Assembly: GCF_001883705.2 (NCBI RefSeq)
Contig: NZ_MDEQ02000009.1
Span: 186,001-250,000, forward strand
Length of the DNA stretch: 64,000 nt
From: Burkholderia catarinensis
GTDB taxonomy: Bacteria; Pseudomonadota; Gammaproteobacteria; Burkholderiales; Burkholderiaceae
Direction of reading: 5' to 3'
Positions 9,482 through 23,423 of this stretch are shown in pieces; the first letter of the stretch is position 1, and the number at the start of each line of letters is the position of its first letter. A program made the position numbers and the translations under genes. The notes under the pieces are model-generated. The model saw only the letters and a program-made list of their open reading frames with translations, did no database searches and was not told where the DNA came from.

Positions 9482-11596
9482 TCACGAAGGCGGGTCGGGC
9501 GGCACGGCGGCGACGGCGATCGCGGCCGCGTGCGCGGCGACGTCGAGGCCGGCGGCCGGCCACGCGCGCGGGCCGGCGTCCGGCGTGGCCGTATCGACCA
9601 GCACGCGATAGTCGAGCACGGGCCCGGGCGGCGCGAACGCGATCGTCTCGGACGACGCGTTCAGCATCACGAGCAGCGCCTCGGTGCGCCCGGTGCGGCC
9701 GGTGCCGACGCGCCGCATCGTCAGCGCGCGGCGCTCGCCGTCCTGCCACGCGGGCACGGTCAGCGCGTCGCCGCGTTCGTCGAACCAGCCGATCTCGGCC
9801 ATGCCCGGCGCGCCGTCGCGATCGCCCGACGGATAGCGCGGCGCGGACATCACCGGATACATGCGCCGCAGCGCGGCGAGCCGCGACACGAAGCGCATCA
9901 GCGTCACGGCTTCGTCGCTGCGCGCGAGATCCCAGTCGAGCCACGACATTTCGTTATCCTGGCAGTACGCGTTGTTGTTGCCGTGCTGCGTGCGGCCAAA
10001 TTCGTCGCCGGCCACCAGCATCGGCGTGCCGAGCGCGGTGAACAGCGTCGCGAGCATCGAGCGCGCGACGCGCGCGCGCACCGCGAGGATCACCGGGTCG
10101 TCGGTCGGCCCTTCGACGCCCCAGTTCGCGGTGCAGTTGTCGTCGCGGCCGTCGCGGTTGTCCTCGCCGTTCGCGTCGTTGTGTTTCGTCGCATACGACA
10201 CGAGATCGGCGAGCGTGAAGCCGTCGTGCGCGGTGATGAAATTGACCGACGCCCAGGTATGGCGCCGCTGGTGGTTGAACAGGTCGGCCGACCCGGCGAG
10301 CCGCGCGGCGAGCTCGGGCCGCTGGCCCGCGTCGCCGCGCCAGAAGCGCCGCACGGTGTCGCGAAAGCGGTCGTTCCACTCGGCGAAGCCGGGCGGATGG
10401 CGGCCGAGCTGGTAGCCGCCGGGGCCGAGATCCCACGGCTCGGTGATCAGCTTGCGCTGCGCGAGCACCGGGTCCTGCCGCAACGCGTCGAAGAACCCCG
10501 CGCCGGGATCGAAGCCGTGCGCCTCGCGGCCGAGCGTCACGCCGAGGTCGAAGCGGAAGCCGTCGATGTTGAACGCGGTGGCCCAGTAGCGCAGCGAATC
10601 CATCACCATCTGCACGACGCGCGGGTGCGACAGGTTCAGCGTGTTGCCGCAGCCCGTCTCGTCGACATGAAAGCGCGGGTCGCCCGGCACGAGCCGGTAG
10701 TAGCTCGCGTTGTCGAGGCCGCGCCACGACAGCGTCGGGCCGAGCTGGTTGCCTTCGCACGTATGGTTGTAGACGACGTCGAGCACGACCTCGATGCCGG
10801 CCGCATGCAGCTGGCGAATCGCGATGCGCATCTCGTCGAGCCGGCGCGTCGCGAGATACGCGGGCTCCGGCGCGAAGAACGCGGCCGTGTCGTAGCCCCA
10901 GTAGTTGCGCAGCCCGTGCTGCACCAGCGCGCGCTGCTGCAGGAACGCATGGACGGGCAGCAGCTCGACCGTCGTCACGCCGATCGACAGCAGGTGATCG
11001 ATGAACGCCGGATGCGCGAACGCCGAGAACGTGCCGCGCTCGGGCGGGCGCAACCCGGCGCGCCGCATCGACGCGCCGCGCACGTGCGTCTCGTAGATCA
11101 CTGTGTTGCGCCACGACACGCGCGGGCGCCGGTCGGTGCTCCAGTCGAACGCCTCGTCGACCACCACGCACTTCGGCATCGCGGGCGCCGAATCGCGCCG
11201 GTCCATCGACAGGTCCGCGCGGTTCGAATGCAGGCGATAGCCGAACAGCGCGTCCGACCAGCGGAACTGGCCGACCAGCTTGCGCGCATACGGGTCGAGC
11301 AGCAGCTTGGTCGGATTGAAGCGATGGCCGTGCTGCGGCTGGTACGGACCGTCCGCGCGAAACCCGTACACGGTGCCCGGATGCGCGTTGGGCAGGTAGC
11401 CGTGCCAGATCTCGTCGGTGCATTCGGGCAGGTCGAGGCGCGCGAGTTCCTTGCGGCCGGTCGGATCGAACACGCACAGCTGGATGCGCTGCGCGTGCGC
11501 GGAAAACACCGCGAAATTGGTCCCGAGCCCGTCCCAGGTCGCGCCGAGCGGGTAGCTCCGGCCGGATTCAAGACGGGCGGGCAGGGCGGTCGGCAT
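9482..11596 (-). CDS. glgX: glycogen debranching enzyme
   Basis: A 704-residue isoamylase-type GH13 enzyme that hydrolyses alpha-1,6 branches. It starts MPTALPARLESG and carries a CBM48-like N-terminal domain (L-G-A-T-W-D-G-L-G-T-N-F-A-V-F-S), V-V-Y-N-H-T-C-E-G-N, F-R-F-D-L-G-V-T-L-G-R-E, L-I-T-E-P-W-D-L-G and F-I-T-A-H-D-G-F-T. Length is typical of GlgX. It starts 32 bases after the glgB stop and ends 8 bases before treZ. It feeds linear chains to TreY and MalQ. Confidence 0.95.
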   Translation of the reverse strand: MPTALPARLESGRSYPLGATWDGLGTNFAVFSAHAQRIQLCVFDPTGRKELARLDLPECTDEIWHGYLPNAHPGTVYGFRADGPYQPQHGHRFNPTKLLLDPYARKLVGQFRWSDALFGYRLHSNRADLSMDRRDSAPAMPKCVVVDEAFDWSTDRRPRVSWRNTVIYETHVRGASMRRAGLRPPERGTFSAFAHPAFIDHLLSIGVTTVELLPVHAFLQQRALVQHGLRNYWGYDTAAFFAPEPAYLATRRLDEMRIAIRQLHAAGIEVVLDVVYNHTCEGNQLGPTLSWRGLDNASYYRLVPGDPRFHVDETGCGNTLNLSHPRVVQMVMDSLRYWATAFNIDGFRFDLGVTLGREAHGFDPGAGFFDALRQDPVLAQRKLITEPWDLGPGGYQLGRHPPGFAEWNDRFRDTVRRFWRGDAGQRPELAARLAGSADLFNHQRRHTWASVNFITAHDGFTLADLVSYATKHNDANGEDNRDGRDDNCTANWGVEGPTDDPVILAVRARVARSMLATLFTALGTPMLVAGDEFGRTQHGNNNAYCQDNEMSWLDWDLARSDEAVTLMRFVSRLAALRRMYPVMSAPRYPSGDRDGAPGMAEIGWFDERGDALTVPAWQDGERRALTMRRVGTGRTGRTEALLVMLNASSETIAFAPPGPVLDYRVLVDTATPDAGPRAWPAAGLDVAAHAAAIAVAAVPPDPPS

Positions 11597-11628
11597 GCGG
11601 CGGATCTCCGTATCGAGGGCGCAGGCAT

Positions 11629-13832
11629 TCAGACAGGACGCAGCCACAGCGTCGCGAGCGGCGGCAGGCGCAAGCTTGCCGACCACGCTTCGCCGTGGGC
11701 GGGCACGGCCTCGGCCCACACGGCGCCGTCGTTGCCGGCATCGGTGCCGCCGTACGGCGCGGCATCGGTGTTCATCAGTTCGCGCCACTGGCCGGGCGCG
11801 GGCAGCCCGACGCGGTAGCCGGTGCGCGGCACGGGCGTGAAGTTGCTGACGGCGACGACCAGGTGCCCGGCCTCGTCGCGGCGCGCGAACGCGAACACGC
11901 TGTTGTCGCGATCGTCGCCGATCAGCCAGGCGAAGCCGGCCGCGTGGCAGTCGAGCGCATGCAGCGCCGGTTCGGCCGCATACGTGCGGTTCAGGTCGCG
12001 CACCAGCCGCTGCACGCCGCGATGCGCGGGCGCGTCGAGCAGGTCCCAGTGCGGCGTGCTGTCATGCGCGAACTCGGCCCATTGCGCGAATTCGCTGCCC
12101 ATGAACAGCAGCTTCTTGCCCGGGTGCGCCCACATGAAGCCGAAGTACGCGCGCAGCGTCGCGAGCCGCTGCCATGCGTCGCCCGGCATCTTCGAGACGA
12201 GCGAGCCCTTGCCGTGCACGACCTCGTCGTGCGACAGCGGCAGCACGAAGCGCTCGGAGAACGCGTACAGGAGCCCGAACGTCATCCGGTCGTGGTGATA
12301 GCGGCGGTGCACGGGGTCTTCGCGCAGATACGCAAGCGTGTCGTGCATCCACCCCATGTTCCACTTGAAGTCGAAGCCGAGCCCGCCGTCGCCGGTCGGC
12401 GCGGTGACGCCCGGCCACGCGGTCGATTCCTCCGCGACGGTGACGACGCCGGCCGGCGCGGCCGCACCGTGCAGCGTGTCGTTCAGCATGCGCAGGAACG
12501 CGACCGATTCGAGGTTCTCGCGCCCACCGTACACGTTTGGCACCCATTCGCCTTCCTTGCGCGAATAGTCGCGGTACAGCATCGACGCGACCGCATCGAC
12601 GCGGATGCCGTCGACGTGATACCGGCGCGCCCACGCGAGCGCCGACGCGACGAGGAACGCGCCGACTTCGGTGCGCCCGACGTTGAACACGCACGTGTGC
12701 CAGTCGGGATGCAGCCCTTCGCGCGGATCGGCATGCTCGTACAGCGCGCTGCCGTCGAACTGCGCGAGCCCGTGCGGATCGTCGGGGAAGTGCGCGGGCA
12801 CCCAGTCGACGATCACGCCGATGCCGGCCGAATGCGCACGGTCGACGAACCGCGCGAAGCCGTCGACCGGCCCGAAGCGCGCGGACGGCGCGAACTGCGC
12901 GAGCGGCTGGTAGCCCCACGAGCCGCCGAACGGGTATTCGGCGATCGGCATGAATTCGACATGCGTGAAGCCCATCCCCTGCACGTACGGAATCAGCCGC
13001 CCGGCGAGCTCGTCCCAGGTCGCGCTGCGGTCCATCTCCTCGGGCACGCGCTGCCAGGACTCCGCATGCACCTCGTAGATCGACCACGGCACGCGGTAGC
13101 GGTCGGCGTGCGGCCGCGCGTGCATCCAGCCGTCGTCGTGCCACGCGAACGCGTCGAGCGCCGCGACATCGGCGACGACGGACGCCGTGCGCGGCGGGGC
13201 TTCCGTCGCGCGCGCGCACGGATCGGCCTTGTGCGGCAGCACGCGCCCGTCGGCCGCGCGCAGCTCGTACTTGTAGTGCTCGCCCGCGCCGATGCCCGGC
13301 ACGAACAGCTCCCACACGCCCGACGGCAGCCGCAGCCGCATCGGATGGCGGCGGCCGTCCCACCCGTTGAAATCGCCGACCACCGACACGCGCTGCGCGT
13401 TCGGCGCCCAGACCGCGAAGCGCACGCCGTCGGTGTCGTCGATGCGCGCGGGGGTCGCCCCGAGGCACTCGAGCACGGCGGCCGGGTCGCCGGCCGAGAG
13501 ACGCGCGAGCACCGCGTCGTCGAGCAGCGTGCCGAACGCATACGCGTCGTCGGTCACCTGCCGCGCGTCCGGCCAGTCGATCGCGAGCAGGTAATGCGGC
13601 ACGCCGCCGTTGCGTCCGATCGTCCCCGCGAAACAGCCGGCGCGATCGACACACGCGAGCGTGCCGAGTTCGTCGCCGTCCGGCGACAGCGCGCGCACAC
13701 GTTCGGCGCCGGGCAGCAGCGCGCGCACGACGAGCCGGCCGTCCTGCCCGTGCGGGCCGAGGCACGCGAACGGATCGGGATGACGGCCGGCGAGCAGGGC
13801 ATCGATATCGGATCGTTCGAACAGCGTATCGG

Positions 13833-13836
<4 letters not shown>
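11629..13836 (-). CDS. glgB: 1,4-alpha-glucan branching enzyme
   Basis: A 735-residue GH13 enzyme that makes alpha-1,6 branches. It has an N-terminal extra domain (residues 1-~120), a CBM48 domain ([17 protein letters not shown]) and the barrel. Catalytic groups: G-I-R-V-D-A-V (Asp ~410), V-T-V-A-E-E-S-T (Glu ~468), L-S-H-D-E-V (Asp ~535). Length matches the two-domain bacterial form. The start overlaps the stop of the TreS-maltokinase gene (ATGA), so branching is coupled to maltose-1-phosphate supply. Confidence 0.96.
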
Positions 13837-17242
<3,406 letters not shown>

Positions 17243-17246
<4 letters not shown>

Positions 17247-20200
17247 GCGTGTGCTCCCGAAGGGCGGCGGGCATCGTCCGGTCTCGGCGCCGCCGCCCGC
17301 ACGGCGCCCGGAGACGGCGCGAGCCGCCAGATCGCATACGGCCGCACGTGCGGATCGAGCGACACGTACTGGCGAGGCCCGCGCCACGTTTGCGCCTGCG
17401 CGGCATCCGGTTCGAGCGCGTCGAGCGGTTCGCCGAAGGCGAGCCCGAAGCCGCGCCACAGCGCCGCATCGAGCGTGAAGTTCGCGGCCTGCGGATGCCA
17501 CGGGTCGAGGCTGATCGCGACCGCCACCACGCTGTCGAACGCGGGCGTCGCCTTCACGAACACGAGCACCATGTCGTTGTCCGCATCGGCGAACGTGAGG
17601 CCGAGATGGGTCTGCAGCGCCGGATTGTCGCGCCGCGCGCGGTTCAGCCGCGCGACTTCGGTGCCGATATGCGCGGCACGGCTCCAGTCGCGCGCGCGCA
17701 GCTCGTACTTCTCCGCGTTCGCGTATTCCTCGCTGTCCGGCAGCGGTGCCGATTCGCCGAGCTCGAAGCCCGAGTACATGCCCCACGAGCCGGCCAGCAT
17801 CGCCGCGAGCGCCGCGCGGATCACGAACTGCGAGCGCGGCGCGTTCTGCAGGTGGCGCGGGTTGATGTCGGGCGTGTTGACGAAGAAGTTCGGCCGGAAG
17901 AACTCGCGCGCGGGGCCGGCGGTCAGCTCGGTCAGGTAGTCGATGAATTCGCGCTTCGACTCGCGCCACGTGAAGTACGTGTACGACTGCGAGAAGCCGA
18001 CCTTCGCGAGCCTGTACATCATCCCCGGCCGTGTAAACGCCTCGGACAGGAACACGACGTCCGGATGCCGGCCGCGCACGTCGTCGATCATCCACGCCCA
18101 GAACGGCAGCGGCTTCGTGTGCGGGTTGTCGACGCGGAAGATCCGCACGCCCGCGTCGACCCAGAACTGCACCGCGTCGCGCAGCGCGAGCCACAGGCCG
18201 GGCCGCGCGTCCGGCGCGTAGAAATCGGGGTTGACGATGTCCTGGTAGCGCTTCGGCGGGTTTTCCGCGAAACGCAGCGAACCGTCGGGTCGCCACGCGA
18301 ACCAGCCCGGATGCGCGGCGAGCCACGGGTGGTCGGGCGAGCACTGGATCGCGAAATCGAGTGCGATCTCGAGCCCGTGACCGCGTGCGGCATCGACCAG
18401 CGCACGGAACGAATCGAGCGTGCCGAGCTGCGGATGCACGGCCGTGTGGCCGCCGTCGGGCGAGCCGATCGCGTACGGGCTGCCGACGTCGTCGGGGCCG
18501 GCCTTCAGGGTGTTGTTGCGGCCCTTGCGCGCGGCGCTGCCGATCGGGTGGATCGGCGGGAAATACAGCACGTCGAAGCCCATGTCGCGGATGCGCGGCA
18601 GTTGCGCGATCACGTCGTCGAACGTGCCGTGCCGGTGCGCATCGTCGCTCGCCGAGCGCGGGAACATCTCGTACCAGCTCGAGAAGCGCGCCGCGCGGCG
18701 CTCGACGTCGACCGGGTAGGTCGTTTCGTCGTGCGTGACGAACGCGCGGTAGCGCAGCGCTGCGAACGCGTCGGCCAACGGCGGCGCGCCGAGCAGCGCG
18801 AGCCGCGCGTCGGCCGGCGCGTCCTTGAATTCGGCGACGAGGCGTTCCATCCGCGGGACCGCGTGCGCATCGAGCGGATCGGCGAGCTTGAGCGCGGTCG
18901 CGAGCAGCAGCTGGGCTTCGCGCACTTCGAGCGTCACGTCCTGGCCGGCCGCGTGTTTCTTCGCGACGTCGTCGACGAGCGATGCCCAGTCGTCGCGCCA
19001 TGCGATCACGCGAAACGCATGGCGGCCGACGCGGTCCAGCATGACGCGTGCGTGCCAGCCGTCGTTCGGTTCGGCTTCGAACGGTATTTCGCGCCAGTCG
19101 TCGTCGCCGTCCGCGCGCCACTGGAGCGCGGCCGCGAGATGCGCGTGTCCGTCCGTGAAGATCGATGCGTGCACGACGAGCGGCTCGCCGATCACGCGCT
19201 TGACCGCGAAGCGGCCGCCGTCGACCGACGGCTCGACGCGCTCGATCGCGATCCGGTCGGCCGCGAGCGCGGCGGACAGCGCCGAGCGCTCGCGCGCGTC
19301 GTCGGGGCGTGTCGTGACGGGCGGCGCCCGCCACGCATGCAGCAGCGCATACGCGCCGGGCCCGAGCGTGAACGGTTCGAGCGCGGCCGGCGGGTGGGTT
19401 TGCGCGCCATCGTGCGTGACGACGCGCGTGAAACCGCCCGGCACGCCGGGCAGGATCGTCGCGGGGTCGACCGTCGCCGCTGCGTCGAGATCGGGATTCA
19501 ACGCGATCAGCAGCGCCGCTTCGTCGTGTTCGAGCGACGGCCCGGTGCCGCGCAGCAGCGCAGTCGCGTTCGCGCCGGGCGCGCTCAACTGCGCGATTTC
19601 GCCGCGCGCGGCCGCCACCGGCGTTGCGCGGCGCCATGCGTTCGCATCGGCGAGCGCACCCGACAGGTCGAAGCGCGCACGCTCGAACGCGGCGCGGTAG
19701 CGCGCGGCATCCGCGTCGCGCGCCATCAGCGGCACCGCGACGCCGCGCTCGAACCCCATCGGCACGAGCCAGCCGGTGCCGACGGCCGCGGCCGTCCACA
19801 ATGCGCGGCGATAGGCGCGCGCGACGGTGTCGTCCGGCGCGTTGGGCCAGTCGTCGGCGAGACGCGGGCCGTCGAACGTATCGGGAAACGCGATCGGCGA
19901 GCCGATGCGCCGCAGCAGCCGGTGTTCGTCGGCGAACCACGGCGCGCGCAGGTCCCACCAGCGCACCGATGAAAACACCGCATCGAACCCGGCCCCTTCG
20001 AGCTGCGCGAGCGCGTCGCGCGCGTGGCCGGGCACGCCGGCGAGCACCGCGACGTCCGGGCGCGCGCGGCGCAGCGCCGCGCGCCAGCCGGGCCACCAGT
20101 CGGCCGGCAGATGATGCGGCGCGTCGATCAGGAAGCCGGCCGCGTCCGCATCCGCGAACGCGGCGAGGTGCGCGCACCACCACGCGGACAGCGCATCGCG

Positions 20201-20635
20201 CGCCGCGTCGTCGCCGAGGTTCGCGTGCGCGATGTCCAGTGCCTGCGCGGAGCCCCGCGGGTCGATCAGCGCGTCGTCGTGCGTGTGCTCGACATACCAG
20301 TCGGGATGCTCGGCGCGCAGCGGATTCTCGTGCGCGATGCGGTCCGGCACGACTTCGAGCAGCAGGCGCAGCCCGTGGCCGTGCGCGAGCTGCGCGAGCC
20401 GCGAGAACGTTTCGAGTGCGCTCGCGCGCGTCGCGAACGATTGGGCCGGCCGGTGGAAATCGGCCACGTGGCGCGGAAAGCCGGCGACGCTCGTGGCCCA
20501 GAATGCGCCGACGAGCACGTGATCGAAGCCCATGCCCGCGATCTGCGCGAACGTCTGCGGCCATGCGTCGAGCGGACCGACGAGGCGGGCGTCGCAGAAG
20601 TAGATGTGGGGAGCGAAAGTCGGCGTGGAGTCCAT
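17243..20635 (-). CDS. glgE: alpha-1,4-glucan:maltose-1-phosphate maltosyltransferase, extended form
   Basis: A 1130-residue protein. The C-terminal ~700 residues are GlgE (GH13_3), which extends alpha-glucan from maltose-1-phosphate: [21 protein letters not shown] (nucleophile Asp ~835), F-L-S-E-A-F-T-R-P (acid Glu ~864), and [11 protein letters not shown]. The first ~400 residues form a second amylase-like unit ([31 protein letters not shown]) that seems to lack a full catalytic triad. Stand-alone GlgE is about 660-700 residues, so this is a long form. It is first in the operon, with no clear Shine-Dalgarno before the ATG. Confidence 0.93.
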
Positions 20636-20796
20636 GGCGTGGCGCGGGCAGGTGGCGGCGATCGATAAAGCCGGTTCGCCGCAACGCGCGTGCCTGCCGG
20701 GATGTGTTCCCGGTGTTCCCGCGCGGCAGCGCTCGGGCGGGAGGCCGTTGGTTCGGCGACTGTCGTTTTTACATGACGGCGGCAGGGCGCGTGTAC

Positions 20797-21285
20797 TTAC
20801 ATGCGTGGGATCGAACGGATATCCGTGCTGTCGCCGGCGGCCCGATCGTCGTCCGCTTCGGGAAGCGGCGCCCCGGGGTCGTAGCGCACCACCGCGCCGT
20901 GTTCGATCCGGTGCGCGAACGGCGGCGGGGCGTCGACCTCGTCGCCGAAGCGCGCGCGCACGAACGCGCGCAGCAGCGCCGCGCGTGCATCGGGGCCGTG
21001 TGCGCCGCAGGTCGACGGGCCGTCGACGAAGGTCGCGTCGCATTCGACGTCTTCGCCGTGGTGCGCGATCCGCAGGTCGTCCACGCGGTCGAGCACCGCG
21101 CCCGCGTCGGCCCACGATGTCGAAGGCACGAACGGTGCATCGCGGTGCCGGAACGCGTCGCAGGCGGCCGTCACGACCACGGTCGGCGCGACGGCCGTGA
21201 AGCTCAGCGTGTCTTCTTCATCAGCGCACAACGCGCGTGCGCACCAGTAGTCGAGATCCTTTCCGTCCAGTATGTCGGTTCGCAT
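20797..21285 (-). CDS. DUF2591 (NinX-like) protein
   Basis: A 162-residue protein. Residues ~8-14 (D-L-D-Y-W-C-A-R), ~50-57 (F-V-P-S-T-S-W-A) and ~103-117 (A-F-V-R-A-R-F-G-D-E-V) follow the DUF2591 pattern, a family of phage origin now widespread in Burkholderia chromosomes. Function is unknown. It sits upstream of the glgE operon on the same strand; the 161-base gap leaves room for the glgE promoter. Confidence 0.65.
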   Translation of the reverse strand: MRTDILDGKDLDYWCARALCADEEDTLSFTAVAPTVVVTAACDAFRHRDAPFVPSTSWADAGAVLDRVDDLRIAHHGEDVECDATFVDGPSTCGAHGPDARAALLRAFVRARFGDEVDAPPPFAHRIEHGAVVRYDPGAPLPEADDDRAAGDSTDIRSIPRM

Positions 21286-21314
21286 GGGCTGCTCCGCCGG
21301 ATCGTAAAAGGGGC

Positions 21315-21550
21315 TCACCGCGCAAGCGGCGTGCCCGTCGCGGGCGCCCCACGCATCCGCGCGACGAGCGGATAGTGGTCGGACGCGTGCCGTGCGCGCA
21401 TGCTGCGATGTACGACCACGTCGATCAGCAGTTCGCCCGGGTGGATCCAGATCCGGTCCAGCGAGCACACCGGGTACAGCGTCGGGAACGTGCGCGGCGC
21501 CGTATACGCGATGCCGAGCCGTACGTCGCGCACGTCGACGTGTGTATGGG
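21315..21550 (-). pseudogene. C-terminal remnant of an endonuclease/exonuclease/phosphatase family protein
   Basis: The frame read from about 21550 down to the TGA at 21315 encodes roughly 75 residues including L-D-R-I-W-I-H-P, then H-R-S-M-R-A-R-H-A-S-D-H-Y-P-L-V-A. The final A-S-D-H-Y-P-L motif is the conserved end of the EEP superfamily, with its catalytic Asp-His pair. The rest of the enzyme is absent: upstream sequence in this frame is not coding and is occupied by the next gene in another frame. This is a decayed 3' end. Confidence 0.7.
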
Positions 21551-21553
21551 CGG

Positions 21554-21895
21554 CTACCGATCGTCGACGTCCGGGCCGCCGTCGATGCGCTGCAATAGTG
21601 CATCGCAACGCTCGCGCAGCGCGCGCAGTTCCGGCGAATCCGCGTCGAGCCGCACACGTTCGCCGCTGTCGGGGTCGCGGTTCGCGACCGCGATGTCGTA
21701 GATTCCTTGCGCGATCGTCGCGGACGCGTTCGCGATCCTGATCCGGGCGAGCCAGCCGCGTTCGGCGTGATGGCACGCGAGCCACACGCGCTGCGCGCCG
21801 ATGAGCTGACCGGTCGTGAGCCATGCGCCGGACCGCATGCGCGCGGCCAGCTGGCTCGTCACGAGATAGGAGAGCAGGTCGGTCGTCTGGTTCAC
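21554..21895 (-). CDS. hypothetical protein, GTG start
   Basis: A 113-residue protein read from GTG (VNQTTDLLSYL). An AAGGAG site six bases before this GTG fixes the start and rules out the longer upstream frame. The protein is mixed alpha/beta, with a central T-T-G-Q-L-I-G-A-Q-R-V-W-L-A-C-H segment and a charged end rich in Asp and Arg. No signal peptide, no membrane segment and no recognised family. It abuts the EEP remnant. Confidence 0.6.
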   Translation of the reverse strand: MNQTTDLLSYLVTSQLAARMRSGAWLTTGQLIGAQRVWLACHHAERGWLARIRIANASATIAQGIYDIAVANRDPDSGERVRLDADSPELRALRERCDALLQRIDGGPDVDDR

Positions 21896-22183
21896 ACGAA
21901 ACTCCTTGACGAAGGGGCGGGGCGACGAGGCCGCAGGCCGGTTCGCGGGAACGAAGCCGGGAGGGCACCGAGGTCCGGATCCGTCGTCCGGGTGCTGGAC
22001 GATGAACCGCTTCACGGGCATGCAGCGGTGCCGGTAGCGGGTCGACGCGCAAACGGGGGCGCAAGCCGCGTGCCGGCCGCGGGCACCGGGCACGGTACGT
22101 GCGTGCAGCGCCGACTGGGCGCGCGGCGATCATGCGGCGCGCATTTTTTGCATCGCCATCGTAGATAAGGATAGGAGGCCACC

Positions 22184-22426
22184 GTGCAAGATCAACAGGA
22201 CGCACAGGTTCGCGACCCGTATCGCGGCCACGAAATCCGCGTGTGGGCGCGGCGCAACGACAGCGGCGCGTGGCACGACGAGGTGCAGGTGTATGTCGGC
22301 GGCGCGCGCATCGAGGTGGTCGTGCCGGCGGTCGCCGGCCCCGACTGGCTGACCGAGAAAGAAGCCCTGCTTGCTGGCGTCGAGCGCGGCCGCTACCTGA
22401 TCGACAAGCGCATCGACGACGATTGA
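22184..22426 (+). CDS. small conserved hypothetical protein
   Basis: An 80-residue protein starting at GTG, preceded by ataggaggccacc, a near-perfect ribosome-binding site. The sequence shows a beta-rich start (G-H-E-I-R-V-W-A-R-R-N-D) and a helical end (L-T-E-K-E-A-L-L-A-G-V-E-R-G-R-Y-L-I-D), resembling short stand-alone stress or uncharacterised proteins typical of Burkholderia. No function is assigned. Confidence 0.65.
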   Translation: MQDQQDAQVRDPYRGHEIRVWARRNDSGAWHDEVQVYVGGARIEVVVPAVAGPDWLTEKEALLAGVERGRYLIDKRIDDD

Positions 22427-22531
22427 GCAGCAGCGCGGCTGCGTGCCGGTACGGCGAGGCGTGGCCGGACGCGGACGGCGTGACAGGCCCGATGCCGGTC
22501 CGGCGAAGGTGCTTTCGGCGATCCGGGCGGT

Positions 22532-23206
22532 TCAGGGCCGCGCGGCAATTTCATCGAGATGCCACAGCAGGTCCGCCGGATCGTCATACACGCGCAGCGC
22601 GCCCGCGCGTTCCAGCTCATCGCTGCCGTAGCCGCCCGACAGCAGCCCGACGCCGAGCGCGCGGCAGCGGCTCGCGGCGAGCATGTCCCAGATGCTGTCG
22701 CCGACCACGACCGTGTGTTCGATCGGCACGTTCAGTTGCGCGGCCGCGGTCAGGAACAGGTCGGGGTCCGGCTTTGCATATTTCACCTGGTCGCGCGTGA
22801 CGACGACCTGTTTCGCCGGATCGACGCCGAGCGCCTCGAGATTGATGGCGGCCGTCTCCATCCGCCCGCTGGTGGCGATCGCCCAGCGGATGCCCGCGCT
22901 CGACAGCGCGGCCAGCAGCTCGCGCGCGCCCGGCAGCGGCCGGACCTGCGCGCGCAGCCGCTGGTACGCGGCCGCATGCAGCCGGGCAAGCCGTTCGACG
23001 CGCTCGGCGTCGATGTCGCCCGCCGTCTCGCGCAGCAGCTGGTTCAGGAACAGGCCGCCGCTCATCCCGATCTTGCGGTGGATGCGCCATACCGACAGTT
23101 CGATGCCCTCGGCATCGAGCGCTTCTTTCCACGCGAGCACGTGCTGATAGACGCTGTCGACGAGCGTGCCGTCGAGATCGAACAGAAACGACGTTTCAAT
23201 GCGCAT
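22532..23206 (-). CDS. HAD family hydrolase (phosphatase)
   Basis: A 224-residue beta-phosphoglucomutase/phosphoglycolate-phosphatase type HAD protein. Motif I is F-D-L-D-G-T-L-V-D-S (Asp nucleophile ~10), motif II A-T-S-G-R, motif III K-Y-A-K-P-D-P and motif IV V-V-G-D-S-I-W-D-M. The helical cap lies between residues ~17 and 90. It probably dephosphorylates a small sugar phosphate; the substrate is not visible. AGGAG lies eight bases before the ATG. It is divergent from the MFS transporter gene. Confidence 0.88.
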   Translation of the reverse strand: MRIETSFLFDLDGTLVDSVYQHVLAWKEALDAEGIELSVWRIHRKIGMSGGLFLNQLLRETAGDIDAERVERLARLHAAAYQRLRAQVRPLPGARELLAALSSAGIRWAIATSGRMETAAINLEALGVDPAKQVVVTRDQVKYAKPDPDLFLTAAAQLNVPIEHTVVVGDSIWDMLAASRCRALGVGLLSGGYGSDELERAGALRVYDDPADLLWHLDEIAARP

Positions 23207-23423
23207 GTAAATCTCCTGGCCCGATGAGGTTCGGGCGTATCGTCCGCGAAAATCCTGTCGACACATTATCCGCGGATGGCCGTGTCATCGTCATGTCCCG
23301 CCGCTGCGACGTGCCGCGACGTGCCGCGACGCGTCAAGCGCCGCTGATACAATCGCGGCGATGCGCCGGGCCGGGCTTTCCGTACCGGACGCGCTCCCAA
23401 CCCTCGTCTCGTCGATTCCACGT

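Noticed and set aside
9437..11818. Long plus-strand frame opposite glgX
   Set aside because: Antisense shadow; composition dominated by Arg/Ala/His and no motifs.
17247..20684. Upstream in-frame extension of the treS-maltokinase frame through glgE
   Set aside because: Out-of-frame shadow of glgE with no family similarity; the ATGA overlap and TreS N-terminus fix the start at 17246.
23301..23335. Tandem gcgacgtgcc units before the MFS gene
   Set aside because: Only about three short imperfect copies; simple GC-rich repetition without evident function.
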